Assembly (NCBI GenBank): GCA_021295675.1
Contig: JAGWBY010000115.1
Span: 1 to 6,646, forward strand
Source of the DNA: Candidatus Latescibacterota bacterium
Lineage (GTDB): Bacteria; Latescibacterota; UBA2968; UBA8231
Length of the DNA stretch: 6,646 nt
Direction of reading: 5' to 3'
This document shows, piece by piece, positions 1 to 6,646 of the stretch. A program made the position numbers and the translations under genes. The first letter of the stretch is position 1. Each line of letters starts with the position of its first letter. Below the pieces are notes generated by a model that was given only the letters and a program-made list of their open reading frames with translations, ran no database searches and was not told the origin of the DNA.

Positions 1-2
1 TC

Positions 3-1205
3 GTCGCCGAAGAAACCTCAGCCCAACGGCTAATCGTCGACGACTGGCACACCCATCTCCTCGGCCCCCAAGCCGGCCCCCAACTCTGCCTGTACGGCAT
101 CGACCAGCAACTCGCCTATCACTACGTGCGCCGCAAGCTCTTCGCCGCCGGCCATGTTGACCCGGCTACTTTCTACTCCTGGAGCCTAGAAAAACAAGGC
201 GACTTTACTTGGCAGAAGCTGTTTACCGACGCGGCTTCTGATCCATTCGACGAAGGCTGTCGCGGCGTGGTCGTCGCCCTAGAAGCCCTCGGCCTCGACC
301 CCAACGCCGATACCCTCGACGAAGCACGCCAGTTCTACGCGGACACCGCCCCGGAAGAAATCCAACGCCGCTGCATGGAGCTCGGCACCCAAGACGTATT
401 CAACGACCAAGAGCGCGCCTATTACGAAAGCGGCGAATGGGACGAGTGCTATCTGTCCGGCTACCGCCTCGACGAACTCGTCTTGCACTACCCGCGCGCG
501 GCCGTGAAACTCAACGCCTGGGGCTACGAGGTTGGCAACGACCCCAGCCAACCCGCCACCGCCCATGCAATCCGCCGCTTCCTCGCCGACTGGTACGACA
601 AACTGCACGGCGTCGCGTACGGCGCGTGCTCGTTCCCACCCCACTGCCAAGTCCACGACCTCAGCGGACTAGAAGGTGCCGTTCTCCACAACGCCGTGCT
701 GCCAGCCCTGCGCGAACTCAACTTGCCCTTCTTTATGATGCCCGGCCCCATCCGCCAACTCAAACCCGAGTGGCGCGACGCCGGCGACGGCGTGGGCCTA
801 GCCGACATGTATCCCTATCAGCAGTTGGTGCGCCGCCATCCCGACAACGCCTTCTTCATCACACCGCTCCACAACGCCAACCAATATGACGCCAGCGTCC
901 TCTCCTGCCACAACGACAACATCATGGTCATTGGCCACTGGTGGTTTAACTACCATCCGGGCTTAGTCGAACAGGACCTGCGAATGCGGTTGGAGATGAC
1001 CGGCGACCGCTTCATCCCCTTTAACTCAGACGCCCGCGTGCTGGAAAACCTGATCCCCAAGTGGCAGCGCTTCCGCGACATCCTCGCCAACGTCCTAAGC
1101 GAAAAATACCAAGACCTCCACGACGCGGGCCGACAAGTAACCCGCGCTAGCATCGCCCAAACCCTGCAAACGCTCTTCACGCCCAACCGCTTTTCCCAAC
1201 TTCCC
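3..1205 (+). CDS. Divergent uronate (glucuronate) isomerase-like amidohydrolase, 5' partial, no stop
   Basis: Resembles the uronate isomerase (UxaC, PF02614) family of the amidohydrolase superfamily; classical members convert hexuronates to ketouronates in the cytoplasm. The frame is open from the window edge, so the true start lies outside; a GTG at 126 is internal because the metal-binding HxH (DDWHTHL, His codons at 48-50 and 54-56) lies upstream of it. Counting codon 1 at position 3, later landmarks are [10 protein letters not shown] (about 34-43), MMPGPIR (245-251), the WWF of HWWFNYHP (313-315), and NSDAR with Asp343 (1029-1031), which aligns by eye with the catalytic Asp of the classical TDSR motif. 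The family's His-containing HIGALRNN segment appears here as MMPGPIR, so a likely active-site His is absent; this looks like a planctomycete-type subfamily, and its substrate is uncertain. Family homology ends near NRF (1185-1193). No stop follows: the frame runs into the dehydratase and terminates only at 1743-1745. Without one T of 1191-1194 it would end at TGA 1207-1209. Confidence 0.8.
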
Positions 1206-2341
1206 GTGAAAATCAAGGAAATCCGCGCCGCGCAAATCGCACTCAAGCCCCCGCAGAAGACAACCCCGCGCCCCGCCCAACGGCCCGACCATTCCCTACA
1301 CCGGCCGCTCGACCGCTACGACCGCTTCCGCGCCGACCGCACCGGCTCCCCACCGTGGCACCGCATCGCCTGCGTGATCACGGCCGAGAACGGCACCTGG
1401 GGCCTCGGGCTGACCGCCCACTCGCCGCCCGTATTGCCCATCATCAACGATCACTTCGCCTCGCTGCTCGCCGGCGAAAACTGCATGGCCACGGAAAAGC
1501 TGTGGGACGTCATGGTGCGCTCCACCGCGCCCTTTGGCGGCCAAGGGCTGGCCAGCTACGCCATCAGCGCCGTGGATACCGCGCTGTGGGACCTCAAGGG
1601 CAAACTGCTGCAAAAACCCGTGTACGAACTGCTCGGCGGCCCGCAAAAGGACAAAATTTTCTGCTATGCTTCTGGGTTTGAACCTTTAAGGCGACCAAGC
1701 TCTTCACCCCGTGGGGCGCAGCCGACGGCCTCGACGGCCTCGTGAAAATCGAAGAACTCGTGGCCACCACGCGCCAGCTCATCGGCGACGACATCGAGCT
1801 ATGCCTCGACTGCTGGCTGTCGCAGGACGTGGAGCACCTGGTCCGCCTCGCCGAGATGCTGCGTCCCTATCGCTTGAAGTGGATCGAAGACTATCTGCCC
1901 GCCGACGATTGGGCTGGCTACGCCCAAGTGCGCCAGCGGCTCCCGTGGCAAACCCTCGCCTCGGGCGAGCACTGGTACTTGCCGCGCACCTTTGCCCAAG
2001 CGCTCGACGGCCGCTTCGTCGATATCCTGCAACCAGACGTGCTGTGGGTCGGGGGCATAACGGCTGGAGTCAAAATCTGCCACCTCGCCGAGGCCGCGGG
2101 CGTCTCAGTCATCACCCACGGCGGCATGAACTACCCCTATGGCCAGCACCTTTCTTTTGCCATGCCCGCCATCGTCTGGGGCGAGCGCTCGGAAAGCGTG
2201 TCGCCACCCGGAGTCCCGCTCCACGAAATGACCCTGTTGCCCGGCACGCCAGCCATCCAAGACGGCTATCTCGTGCCCAGCGACGCGCCCGGCTTTGGCA
2301 TTGAGGTGGATTTGCCGTGGCTCGAAGGAGTCGCGATCTGA
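1206..2341 (+). pseudogene. L-rhamnonate dehydratase-like enolase-superfamily gene, frameshifted
   Basis: Mandelate racemase/enolase-superfamily enzyme closest to L-rhamnonate dehydratase (RhmD/YfaW), which dehydrates an aldonate to a 2-keto-3-deoxy acid with Mg2+. The probable start is the GTG at 1206 (VKIKEIRA, matching the family N-terminus). The N-terminal capping domain runs in this frame through [18 protein letters not shown] to CYASG (1662-1676). The protein then continues in the frame one base back, from FKATKLF (1685 onward) to TGA at 2339-2341. In between, about eight residues that relatives carry are missing and the frame is lost. The second part keeps the barrel's catalytic set: metal ligands Asp in LDCW (1808-1810), Glu in WIED (1886-1888) and Glu in SGEHW (1967-1969), plus the Asp/His pair in LQPDV (2036-2038) and THGG (2117-2119). 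The intact active-site half suggests a recent lesion or a sequence error. A GTG at 1742 could restart translation but is inside the domain. In the original frame, translation ends at 1743-1745 in a short nonsense tail. Confidence 0.8.
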
Positions 2342-2383
2342 GGAGTGTCATATCCTCGACGATCTAGACACCTCGGACAAATG

Positions 2384-2402
2384 CGCTAAAAGCGGGATTT
2401 TT
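2384..2402 (+). terminator. Weak intrinsic terminator candidate between convergent genes
   Basis: A 4-bp stem CGCT (2384-2387) / AGCG (2391-2394) with loop AAA is followed by GGA and five T's (2398-2402). It lies 43 bp past the dehydratase stop, where a terminator is expected between converging genes. A second weak hairpin (GAGTGTC 2343-2349 with GACACCTC 2367-2374, one bulged C) precedes it. Both stems are short, so this is only a candidate. Nothing else recognisable lies in the 83-bp gap 2342-2424. Confidence 0.2.
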
Positions 2403-2424
2403 GTCGCCACGGTTGCTGCCGTTA

Positions 2425-4098
2425 TCAGCGCCTCCCCGCTTCGCGCCCGTCCTCTTCCACGACCAAATACTGGTTGATCCGCAGGTTCCTCAACACCTGC
2501 ACGGTCCCGCTCGGCCAGCGCACCTGTAGCGAATCCACCCTCTCAATCTGACCCAAACCAAAGTGGGCCCGGGGATCCTCACCAGAGAGAAAACTGCTGC
2601 CGCTGGTAATATCGCGGACTTGCACTTTGCCGCCAGCCGCCAAGCGCAGGCGGGCACCAATCCCACCCCGATTGCTCTTTTTGCCGACCAATGCAACCCC
2701 CAGCCAGTTTTGCCTATTGCCCACGTCATTGCGCAAAAGCGTCGGACGATCGTCGAGATTGGTGACGAGCAGGTCCAGATCGCCGTCGTTGTCGTAGTCG
2801 GCAATCGCACTCCCCCGACTCACCTTGGCCGCACCCAAGCTGTGGCCGTCGCTAGGCAATAACAACTCAAAGCGGCCGCCGCGATTGTCGAGGAGCTGAT
2901 TGGGCTGGACGTACGAGGTACCGCTACCCGCGCGCGCTATCTGGGGATAGACGTGGCCGTTGGCCACCAGCAGGTCTAGGTCGCCGTCGTTGTCGCGGTC
3001 GAAAAATCCAGTGCCAAAACCCACCAAGTGAAAGCTGGTCCTGCCCAGACCCGCCGCGACGGACACATCGGTAAATAGGCCCGCCCCCTCATTGCGGTAG
3101 AGCGTATTATAATCGTCCTCAAAGTGCGTCGCGAAAATATCGGGACGGGCGTCCCCGTCGTAATCACCCCAAGCCACCCCCATGCCAGCCTGCGAGTGTC
3201 CCATCGCCCCATACGCCACCTGAGCTTGCAACCCCACCTCGGCGAAGGTGCCATCTCCCTCGTTGCGCCACAGAAAATTGGGGGTGGAGTCATTGGCCAC
3301 GTACAGATCGACGTCGCCATCGTCTTCTACATCGACGAAGAGCACCCCAAAACCGTAGCCCGGCTCGGGATGCGCCAGACCGGTCTCCTCGGTGACTTCC
3401 ATAAAGGAGCCGCCCTCGTTGCGGTAGAATGAGTCGGCCTCCGGCACCAATCCCAGCGGCCCGACGAACACATCAACTCCTTTCCACTGACTGCCCAACC
3501 GAGGAATTTCCCCAGGTTCGAACTCGGCGTAGCCAGCCACGTATAGATCGACATCTCCATCCCAGTCGTAGTCCCCAAATGCCGCGCCCGTACTCCAAGT
3601 GTCCCCAGCCGCCCCAGCCTCGCCTCCTACTTCGGCAAAACCCGCATCGCCGTCATTGCGGTAGAGTATATTCGCACGCAGGTTGGTGACGTAGAGATCC
3701 GCGTCTCCATCGTTGTCGTAGTCAGCACTGACAGCACCCATGCCCCAGCCCCGTCCCTTTGCGCCCACGGAACTAGCCACATCGACAAAGCCGCTTGCCC
3801 CATCGTTGCGGTAGAGCGCATTGCCGCCGCCTTGCATATCGTCCAGCGCAGCTCCATTCACCCAGTAGAGATCCAAATCGCCGTCGCTGTCAAAATCTAA
3901 CCAAGCCGCGCCCCCTCCTTTGGCCTCTGCGATATAGCCTTTTTCCGCACTGCCGCCCGTGTGGACTTTCGTCAGGCCAATATCCGCGCCCACCTCGACA
4001 AAGTGGGACTGTTCAGACGCCGTAGGCTCCGAATCGAGCGGCTGCTCCTCTGGAGGTGCGCAAGCCACCAAAAGAAAGAACAAAATGCGCGCCTTCAT
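2425..4098 (-). CDS. CRTAC1-family lipoprotein: FG-GAP/VCBS beta-propeller with C-terminal UnbV/ASPIC domain
   Basis: Predicted secreted, lipid-anchored beta-propeller of 557 residues; the molecular role of bacterial CRTAC1/UnbV proteins is largely unknown. The short signal peptide MKARILFFLLVAC has the lipobox LVAC, giving lipidated Cys13, and is followed by a Pro/Glu/Ser-rich linker. Seven calcium-binding loops of the DxDxDGDxDL type begin at residues 68, 126, 176, 256, 312, 367 and 434. The fifth is degenerate (GDYDGDARPDIF). Each blade also carries a version of LYRN(D/E)G. Residues about 464-548 form the UnbV/ASPIC domain (PF07593), containing GGIGARLRL, HFGLG and VRWPSG. The ATG at 4096-4098 is forced by an in-frame TAA two codons upstream (4105-4107). 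It overlaps the TPR gene's stop as ATGA, so the two are probably translationally coupled. The repeated loops give near-direct DNA repeats (for example around 2780, 2985 and 3705), where recombination or assembly collapse could occur. Family assignment is firm; ligand and function are not. Confidence 0.9.
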   Translation of the reverse strand: MKARILFFLLVACAPPEEQPLDSEPTASEQSHFVEVGADIGLTKVHTGGSAEKGYIAEAKGGGAAWLDFDSDGDLDLYWVNGAALDDMQGGGNALYRNDGASGFVDVASSVGAKGRGWGMGAVSADYDNDGDADLYVTNLRANILYRNDGDAGFAEVGGEAGAAGDTWSTGAAFGDYDWDGDVDLYVAGYAEFEPGEIPRLGSQWKGVDVFVGPLGLVPEADSFYRNEGGSFMEVTEETGLAHPEPGYGFGVLFVDVEDDGDVDLYVANDSTPNFLWRNEGDGTFAEVGLQAQVAYGAMGHSQAGMGVAWGDYDGDARPDIFATHFEDDYNTLYRNEGAGLFTDVSVAAGLGRTSFHLVGFGTGFFDRDNDGDLDLLVANGHVYPQIARAGSGTSYVQPNQLLDNRGGRFELLLPSDGHSLGAAKVSRGSAIADYDNDGDLDLLVTNLDDRPTLLRNDVGNRQNWLGVALVGKKSNRGGIGARLRLAAGGKVQVRDITSGSSFLSGEDPRAHFGLGQIERVDSLQVRWPSGTVQVLRNLRINQYLVVEEDGREAGRR

Positions 4099-5042
4099 CG
4101 CTCTTTACTTAGCTGTGCCAATTTTTCCTGGGCCTTGGAATGGTCTGGATCGAGCACCAGCGCTTCCTGTAGAGCCTGTCGCGCCTCGTCTATGGCTCCG
4201 CGCTCGGCGTATAACGCGCCTTGCTTGAAATGCCGCTGGGCCGCGCTCAGGCGCTGAAAGGTGCTCAAGATTTCTGCTCGTTTGTCCGGCTGGCCGCTAA
4301 GCAAATACACTTGGCCCAACAGATAGAGTGCCTGGGTATTGCGCGGTTCGAGTTCGAGGGCGCTTCTGAGCACCTCAGCGGCCTGCGGGTATTGGCCCTG
4401 CTGCATATAGACTTGGCCCAGTTCCCACAGGATATCGGCGCGTCGGCTGTCTAACTCACTCGCCCGTCTATATCCTTGCTCGGCTTCCCCCGGGCGGTTG
4501 CTTGAGGCTAGCAGCCCAGCGCGCAAGAAATGAGCATCCACGTGCGTCGAATCTGCGCGGATTGCCGCAGCAAAAGCCGCGAGTGCCTCCTCGACCTCAC
4601 CTAGGGCTTGGCGGGCCTCCCCGAGGCGGAAATGGTATTCGGCCCGGTCCGGTGCCAAGGCCGCCGCCCGCGCAAAGTGTTTGGCTGCGTCGCGCTGGCG
4701 GTGTTCAACCCCCAAGGCAATCCCCAAGGCAAAATGCGCGTCTGGATTTTCCGGTGCCAACTCCACGGCGCACCCAAAGGCCGCAATGGCCTTGGCGTAC
4801 TCTTTCAGATGCGTATGCGCCACGCCCATATTGTAGTGGACTTCCATGCTTGCCGAATCCTTCTCGGCAGCCCGCTGCAAAAGGGCCAGCGCTTCCCTAG
4901 CTCGGCCCTGCTGCAGCAACCGGAACCCCTCGGCGCTTTCCCGACTTATGCTGGCGCGATTCCCTGACGGTGCCGGCTTTTCGCCGCTATCGCAGGCTGC
5001 CAGCAACCCGATAATTAGCCAAAACTCTAGACGCATCGGCAC
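4095..5042 (-). CDS. TPR-repeat lipoprotein, operon partner of the CRTAC1 protein
   Basis: Predicted lipoprotein scaffold of 315 residues (313 from the second start) made almost entirely of tetratricopeptide repeats, which bind proteins; no enzymatic domain is visible. The signal peptide has the lipobox LAAC with lipidated Cys17, followed by Asp18 and a short linker. About eight TPR units follow, starting near residues 35, 67, 101, 134, 168, 202, 236 and 270, with typical W/Y-LG-Y, A and P positions (for example ALELEPRNTQALYLLGQVY, about 228-246). The start must be GTG at 5040-5042 or ATG at 5034-5036, because an in-frame TAA occupies 5043-5045; neither has a strong Shine-Dalgarno. The stop (4095-4097) overlaps the next gene's ATG. 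TPR proteins often sit beside CRTAC1/UnbV proteins, which supports a joint extracytoplasmic role, but the partner is inferred. The +2 Asp would favour inner-membrane retention under the E. coli rule. Confidence 0.9.
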   Translation of the reverse strand: MPMRLEFWLIIGLLAACDSGEKPAPSGNRASISRESAEGFRLLQQGRAREALALLQRAAEKDSASMEVHYNMGVAHTHLKEYAKAIAAFGCAVELAPENPDAHFALGIALGVEHRQRDAAKHFARAAALAPDRAEYHFRLGEARQALGEVEEALAAFAAAIRADSTHVDAHFLRAGLLASSNRPGEAEQGYRRASELDSRRADILWELGQVYMQQGQYPQAAEVLRSALELEPRNTQALYLLGQVYLLSGQPDKRAEILSTFQRLSAAQRHFKQGALYAERGAIDEARQALQEALVLDPDHSKAQEKLAQLSKER

Positions 5043-5070
5043 TTACTTAACGCTCGATTTAGACGAGTCT

Positions 5071-5076
5071 ATTATC
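5071..5076 (-). promoter_or_regulatory. Possible -10 box for the TPR-CRTAC1 operon
   Basis: On the minus strand this reads GATAAT, five of six matches to TATAAT, about 35 bases upstream of the TPR start codon. It lies in the 109-bp gap (5043-5151) after the DUF3604-like gene. No convincing -35 box sits 16-18 bases further upstream. An adjacent imperfect inverted repeat (AGAC-GA-GTCT, 5061-5070) could be an operator or chance. This is weak evidence; the operon may instead be read through from the upstream gene. Confidence 0.2.
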
Positions 5077-5151
5077 CTTGTCATCGCCTTTTCTCATGCC
5101 CTTCTTCTACGACTCCGTGGTGCGCGGTCCTAGTCAGTATCTCCGTTCTCG

Positions 5152-6646
5152 TCATTCCTCAAACCAGATGGGACTGCCCCAAGCCAACTGGCCGTTCTCT
5201 TGGGTGACGCGCAGATAGTAATAGGCCGACATCTCGCTCCGGTCGATGAAGTGGCCTTTTAGGGCGTAGAGCGCCTCGGGCAAGGCCCGGTGAGCCACAA
5301 TCCAAGTGGGTAGCCCATCTACGCGCCAGCCCTGGCGTCCCTGCAAAAGCTCGCCAATGCTGAAGCTAGCCCGGGAACCGCCGAGTTTGCCCGTAAGCGA
5401 CCAGTCGGTGGCCGTGGCCAACAGGCTCTTGCTGGTGCGGCAGTCGAATTCGAGTTCGACCCGCGTCTCTTCGGTCCCCTCCACCTCCACGCACAGGGCG
5501 TCATTAGCCCTTGGCGCGGTGGAGCCATTGCGAGTGGTGAAGACAGAACCCCGCGAGGTGTGAGACTGCCAAGCGCACCTTTCCTCACCCCATTCGAGGA
5601 CGCGCTTGCGCCGCACCTCGTCAAAGGGATCAGAGCTAAAGCAGGGCACTACCTGCAAAAGCCGTCCCCCCGCAACCCGCAGTTGCCCCTGCCAGTCATA
5701 GACTTGGTATCCCTTCATCGGCCCCCAGCCCCACTCAAAGCGCAGGCGATAGGGCTGCGGCTGTCCGGTCCGCGGCGCGCTGTAGTCGGGCACCTCTATG
5801 TGCACCGGCAAATTGTCGCGTACAACTTCCACGCTTTTGAGCGCGTCCCAACCCTCGACTCGGTAGTCCAGCCTGCGCTCTGCTGGCCCACTCACCACCT
5901 CGCCCATCCAAGCCTCTCCAGCGCGAAAACACACCTCGATCCGATCTCCGGTGACGGCTGTGGTGCGCCGCTTCTGCAAGGCGTCAAAGAGCGCAGCGCG
6001 GCTATTCTCCTCAGCCCAAATCCCCGTCAGCCCTAACCCGTACCCCCCTGGATAGCCGTCGTGGTTGTCGGTGCCGGCCACAAGGCCAAACCGCTTCCCT
6101 AGAGCCAAGCCATGTTGCACGGTGTACTGATATCCAGCCGGACCGCCGCTGTGCCCCAGCATGGGATAGAGGCCACTGTCGCGCTCCGACGAGCCGTGCT
6201 CGGAGAAAATTTCCACCACCGGCGACAAGGCCTCGTCAAAGCCCTCCCAGTCCACCCCGCGCTCGTAGGCCGTGTGGTGGGGCACCAAGATGGCCTGTCT
6301 ATTCCTGAAGTGGTCCTGCAAATCAGCCAAACTCCGCGCACAATACATCGACTCCATATCCTCGGCGCTGAGCACGTGCAGATGTCCCCAAGCCGAGGAG
6401 TGCCACTCGTAGGCCGGGAAACAGGTAAACTCGCCCGGCCGATTGCTTTCGCTGGCGGCCCGGCGGATCCGCTCCCAATTGGCGACCACTACGGGGTAGC
6501 CGTCTGGCACACCGCCGTCGGCGTGTAGCCCGTGCGGGGTGAAGGCGTAGAAGTCGAGGTGGGAACGGGCGATCTCGTAGCTGCGCTCGAGACTGCCCTG
6601 GGCATAGCCGAGTTCGTTGTGGTTGTGCAACTCGCCCCAGTACAGG
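5152..6646 (-). CDS. DUF3604-like PHP-fold metallohydrolase, 5' partial
   Basis: A protein of at least 497 residues, cut at its N-terminus by the window edge. It opens with LYWGELHNHNELGY, the signature start of DUF3604/PHP-domain proteins, so only a short N-terminal piece is probably missing. A TTG at 6628-6630 would pass as a start, but it is internal to this motif. Counting the Leu at 6643-6645 as residue 1, likely metal-site or active-site residues follow in PHP order: His7 and His9 (HNH), His38 (TPHG), Glu80 and His82 (YEWH), His88 (GHLH), His123-124 (PHH), Glu149 and His150 (SEHG), and Asp193 and His195 (GTDNHDG). The C-terminal half looks like a beta-rich accessory region ending in YYYLRVTQENG and WGSPIWFEE, typical of the family. 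No signal peptide can be judged. PHP proteins are usually phosphoesterases or related metal-dependent hydrolases; the substrate of this group is unknown. It lies upstream of and codirectional with the TPR gene. Confidence 0.8.
   Translation of the reverse strand, partial: LYWGELHNHNELGYAQGSLERSYEIARSHLDFYAFTPHGLHADGGVPDGYPVVVANWERIRRAASESNRPGEFTCFPAYEWHSSAWGHLHVLSAEDMESMYCARSLADLQDHFRNRQAILVPHHTAYERGVDWEGFDEALSPVVEIFSEHGSSERDSGLYPMLGHSGGPAGYQYTVQHGLALGKRFGLVAGTDNHDGYPGGYGLGLTGIWAEENSRAALFDALQKRRTTAVTGDRIEVCFRAGEAWMGEVVSGPAERRLDYRVEGWDALKSVEVVRDNLPVHIEVPDYSAPRTGQPQPYRLRFEWGWGPMKGYQVYDWQGQLRVAGGRLLQVVPCFSSDPFDEVRRKRVLEWGEERCAWQSHTSRGSVFTTRNGSTAPRANDALCVEVEGTEETRVELEFDCRTSKSLLATATDWSLTGKLGGSRASFSIGELLQGRQGWRVDGLPTWIVAHRALPEALYALKGHFIDRSEMSAYYYLRVTQENGQLAWGSPIWFEE

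Noticed and set aside
1674..1690. Programmed -1 ribosomal frameshifting joining the two dehydratase frames
   Set aside because: No X-XXY-YYZ slippery heptamer is in phase here, and residues present in relatives are also missing, which recoding would not explain.
1742..2341. A separate gene starting at GTG 1742, with a GTGA overlap to the preceding stop
   Set aside because: Family homology continues upstream in the same frame ([19 protein letters not shown] from 1685), so this GTG is internal to the dehydratase barrel and the overlap is a by-product of the frameshift.
2779..3725. Spaced repeats (GTCGTTGTCGTAGTC-like) suggesting a CRISPR or repeat array
   Set aside because: The spacing is irregular and the units encode the DYDNDGD calcium loops in frame, so they are protein-domain repeats.
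2563..4228. Several plus-strand open frames over the CRTAC1 and TPR genes
   Set aside because: They are antisense shadows of GC-rich, repeat-containing coding sequence, rich in Arg, Pro and Ser and without recognisable domains.
5098..5150. Hairpin GACT...AGTC with inner CCG/CGG as a terminator after the DUF3604-like gene
   Set aside because: The stem is interrupted by a one-sided bulge and is not followed by a T tract on the minus strand.

Overview
The window is GC-rich, gene-dense bacterial DNA from a diderm, judging by two lipobox-bearing lipoproteins. The gene set is a divergent uronate isomerase-like amidohydrolase, a rhamnonate dehydratase-like enolase-superfamily enzyme, a PHP-type DUF3604-like protein, and a TPR lipoprotein paired with a CRTAC1/UnbV beta-propeller lipoprotein. 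Such a set is typical of environmental, polysaccharide-degrading lineages of the Planctomycetota / Latescibacterota / Poribacteria kind. That placement is an inference from gene content; no rRNA or other phylogenetic marker is present.

Left block (+ strand, 1-2341): a sugar-acid catabolism pair. A 5'-truncated uronate isomerase-like gene fills 3 to about 1205, and a rhamnonate dehydratase-like gene fills 1206-2341. As sequenced, the isomerase has no stop and reads in frame into the dehydratase. The dehydratase is then broken at about 1680-1687, where the frame changes and roughly eight residues are missing. Removing one T from the TTTT at 1191-1194 would end the isomerase at a TGA (1207-1209) overlapping a GTG start (1206-1208), a normal GTGA gene junction. 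The apparent fusion is therefore more likely a one-base indel (mutation or assembly error) than an evolved bifunctional enzyme.

Middle block (- strand, 5042 down to 2425): a two-gene operon with an ATGA overlap. It encodes an eight-TPR lipoprotein followed by a seven-loop FG-GAP/VCBS propeller lipoprotein with a C-terminal UnbV/ASPIC domain. It converges on the left block across an 83-bp gap that holds only a weak terminator candidate. By the E. coli sorting rule the two lipoproteins would go to different membranes.

Right block (- strand, 6646 down to 5152): a DUF3604-like PHP-fold metallohydrolase, cut at its N-terminus by the window edge. It lies 109 bp upstream of, and on the same strand as, the TPR gene; a weak promoter candidate lies in that gap. 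I found no RNA genes, CRISPR arrays, insertion sequences or attachment sites. Nothing here is clearly a new system. The best leads are the broken isomerase/dehydratase junction and the TPR-CRTAC1 pair.
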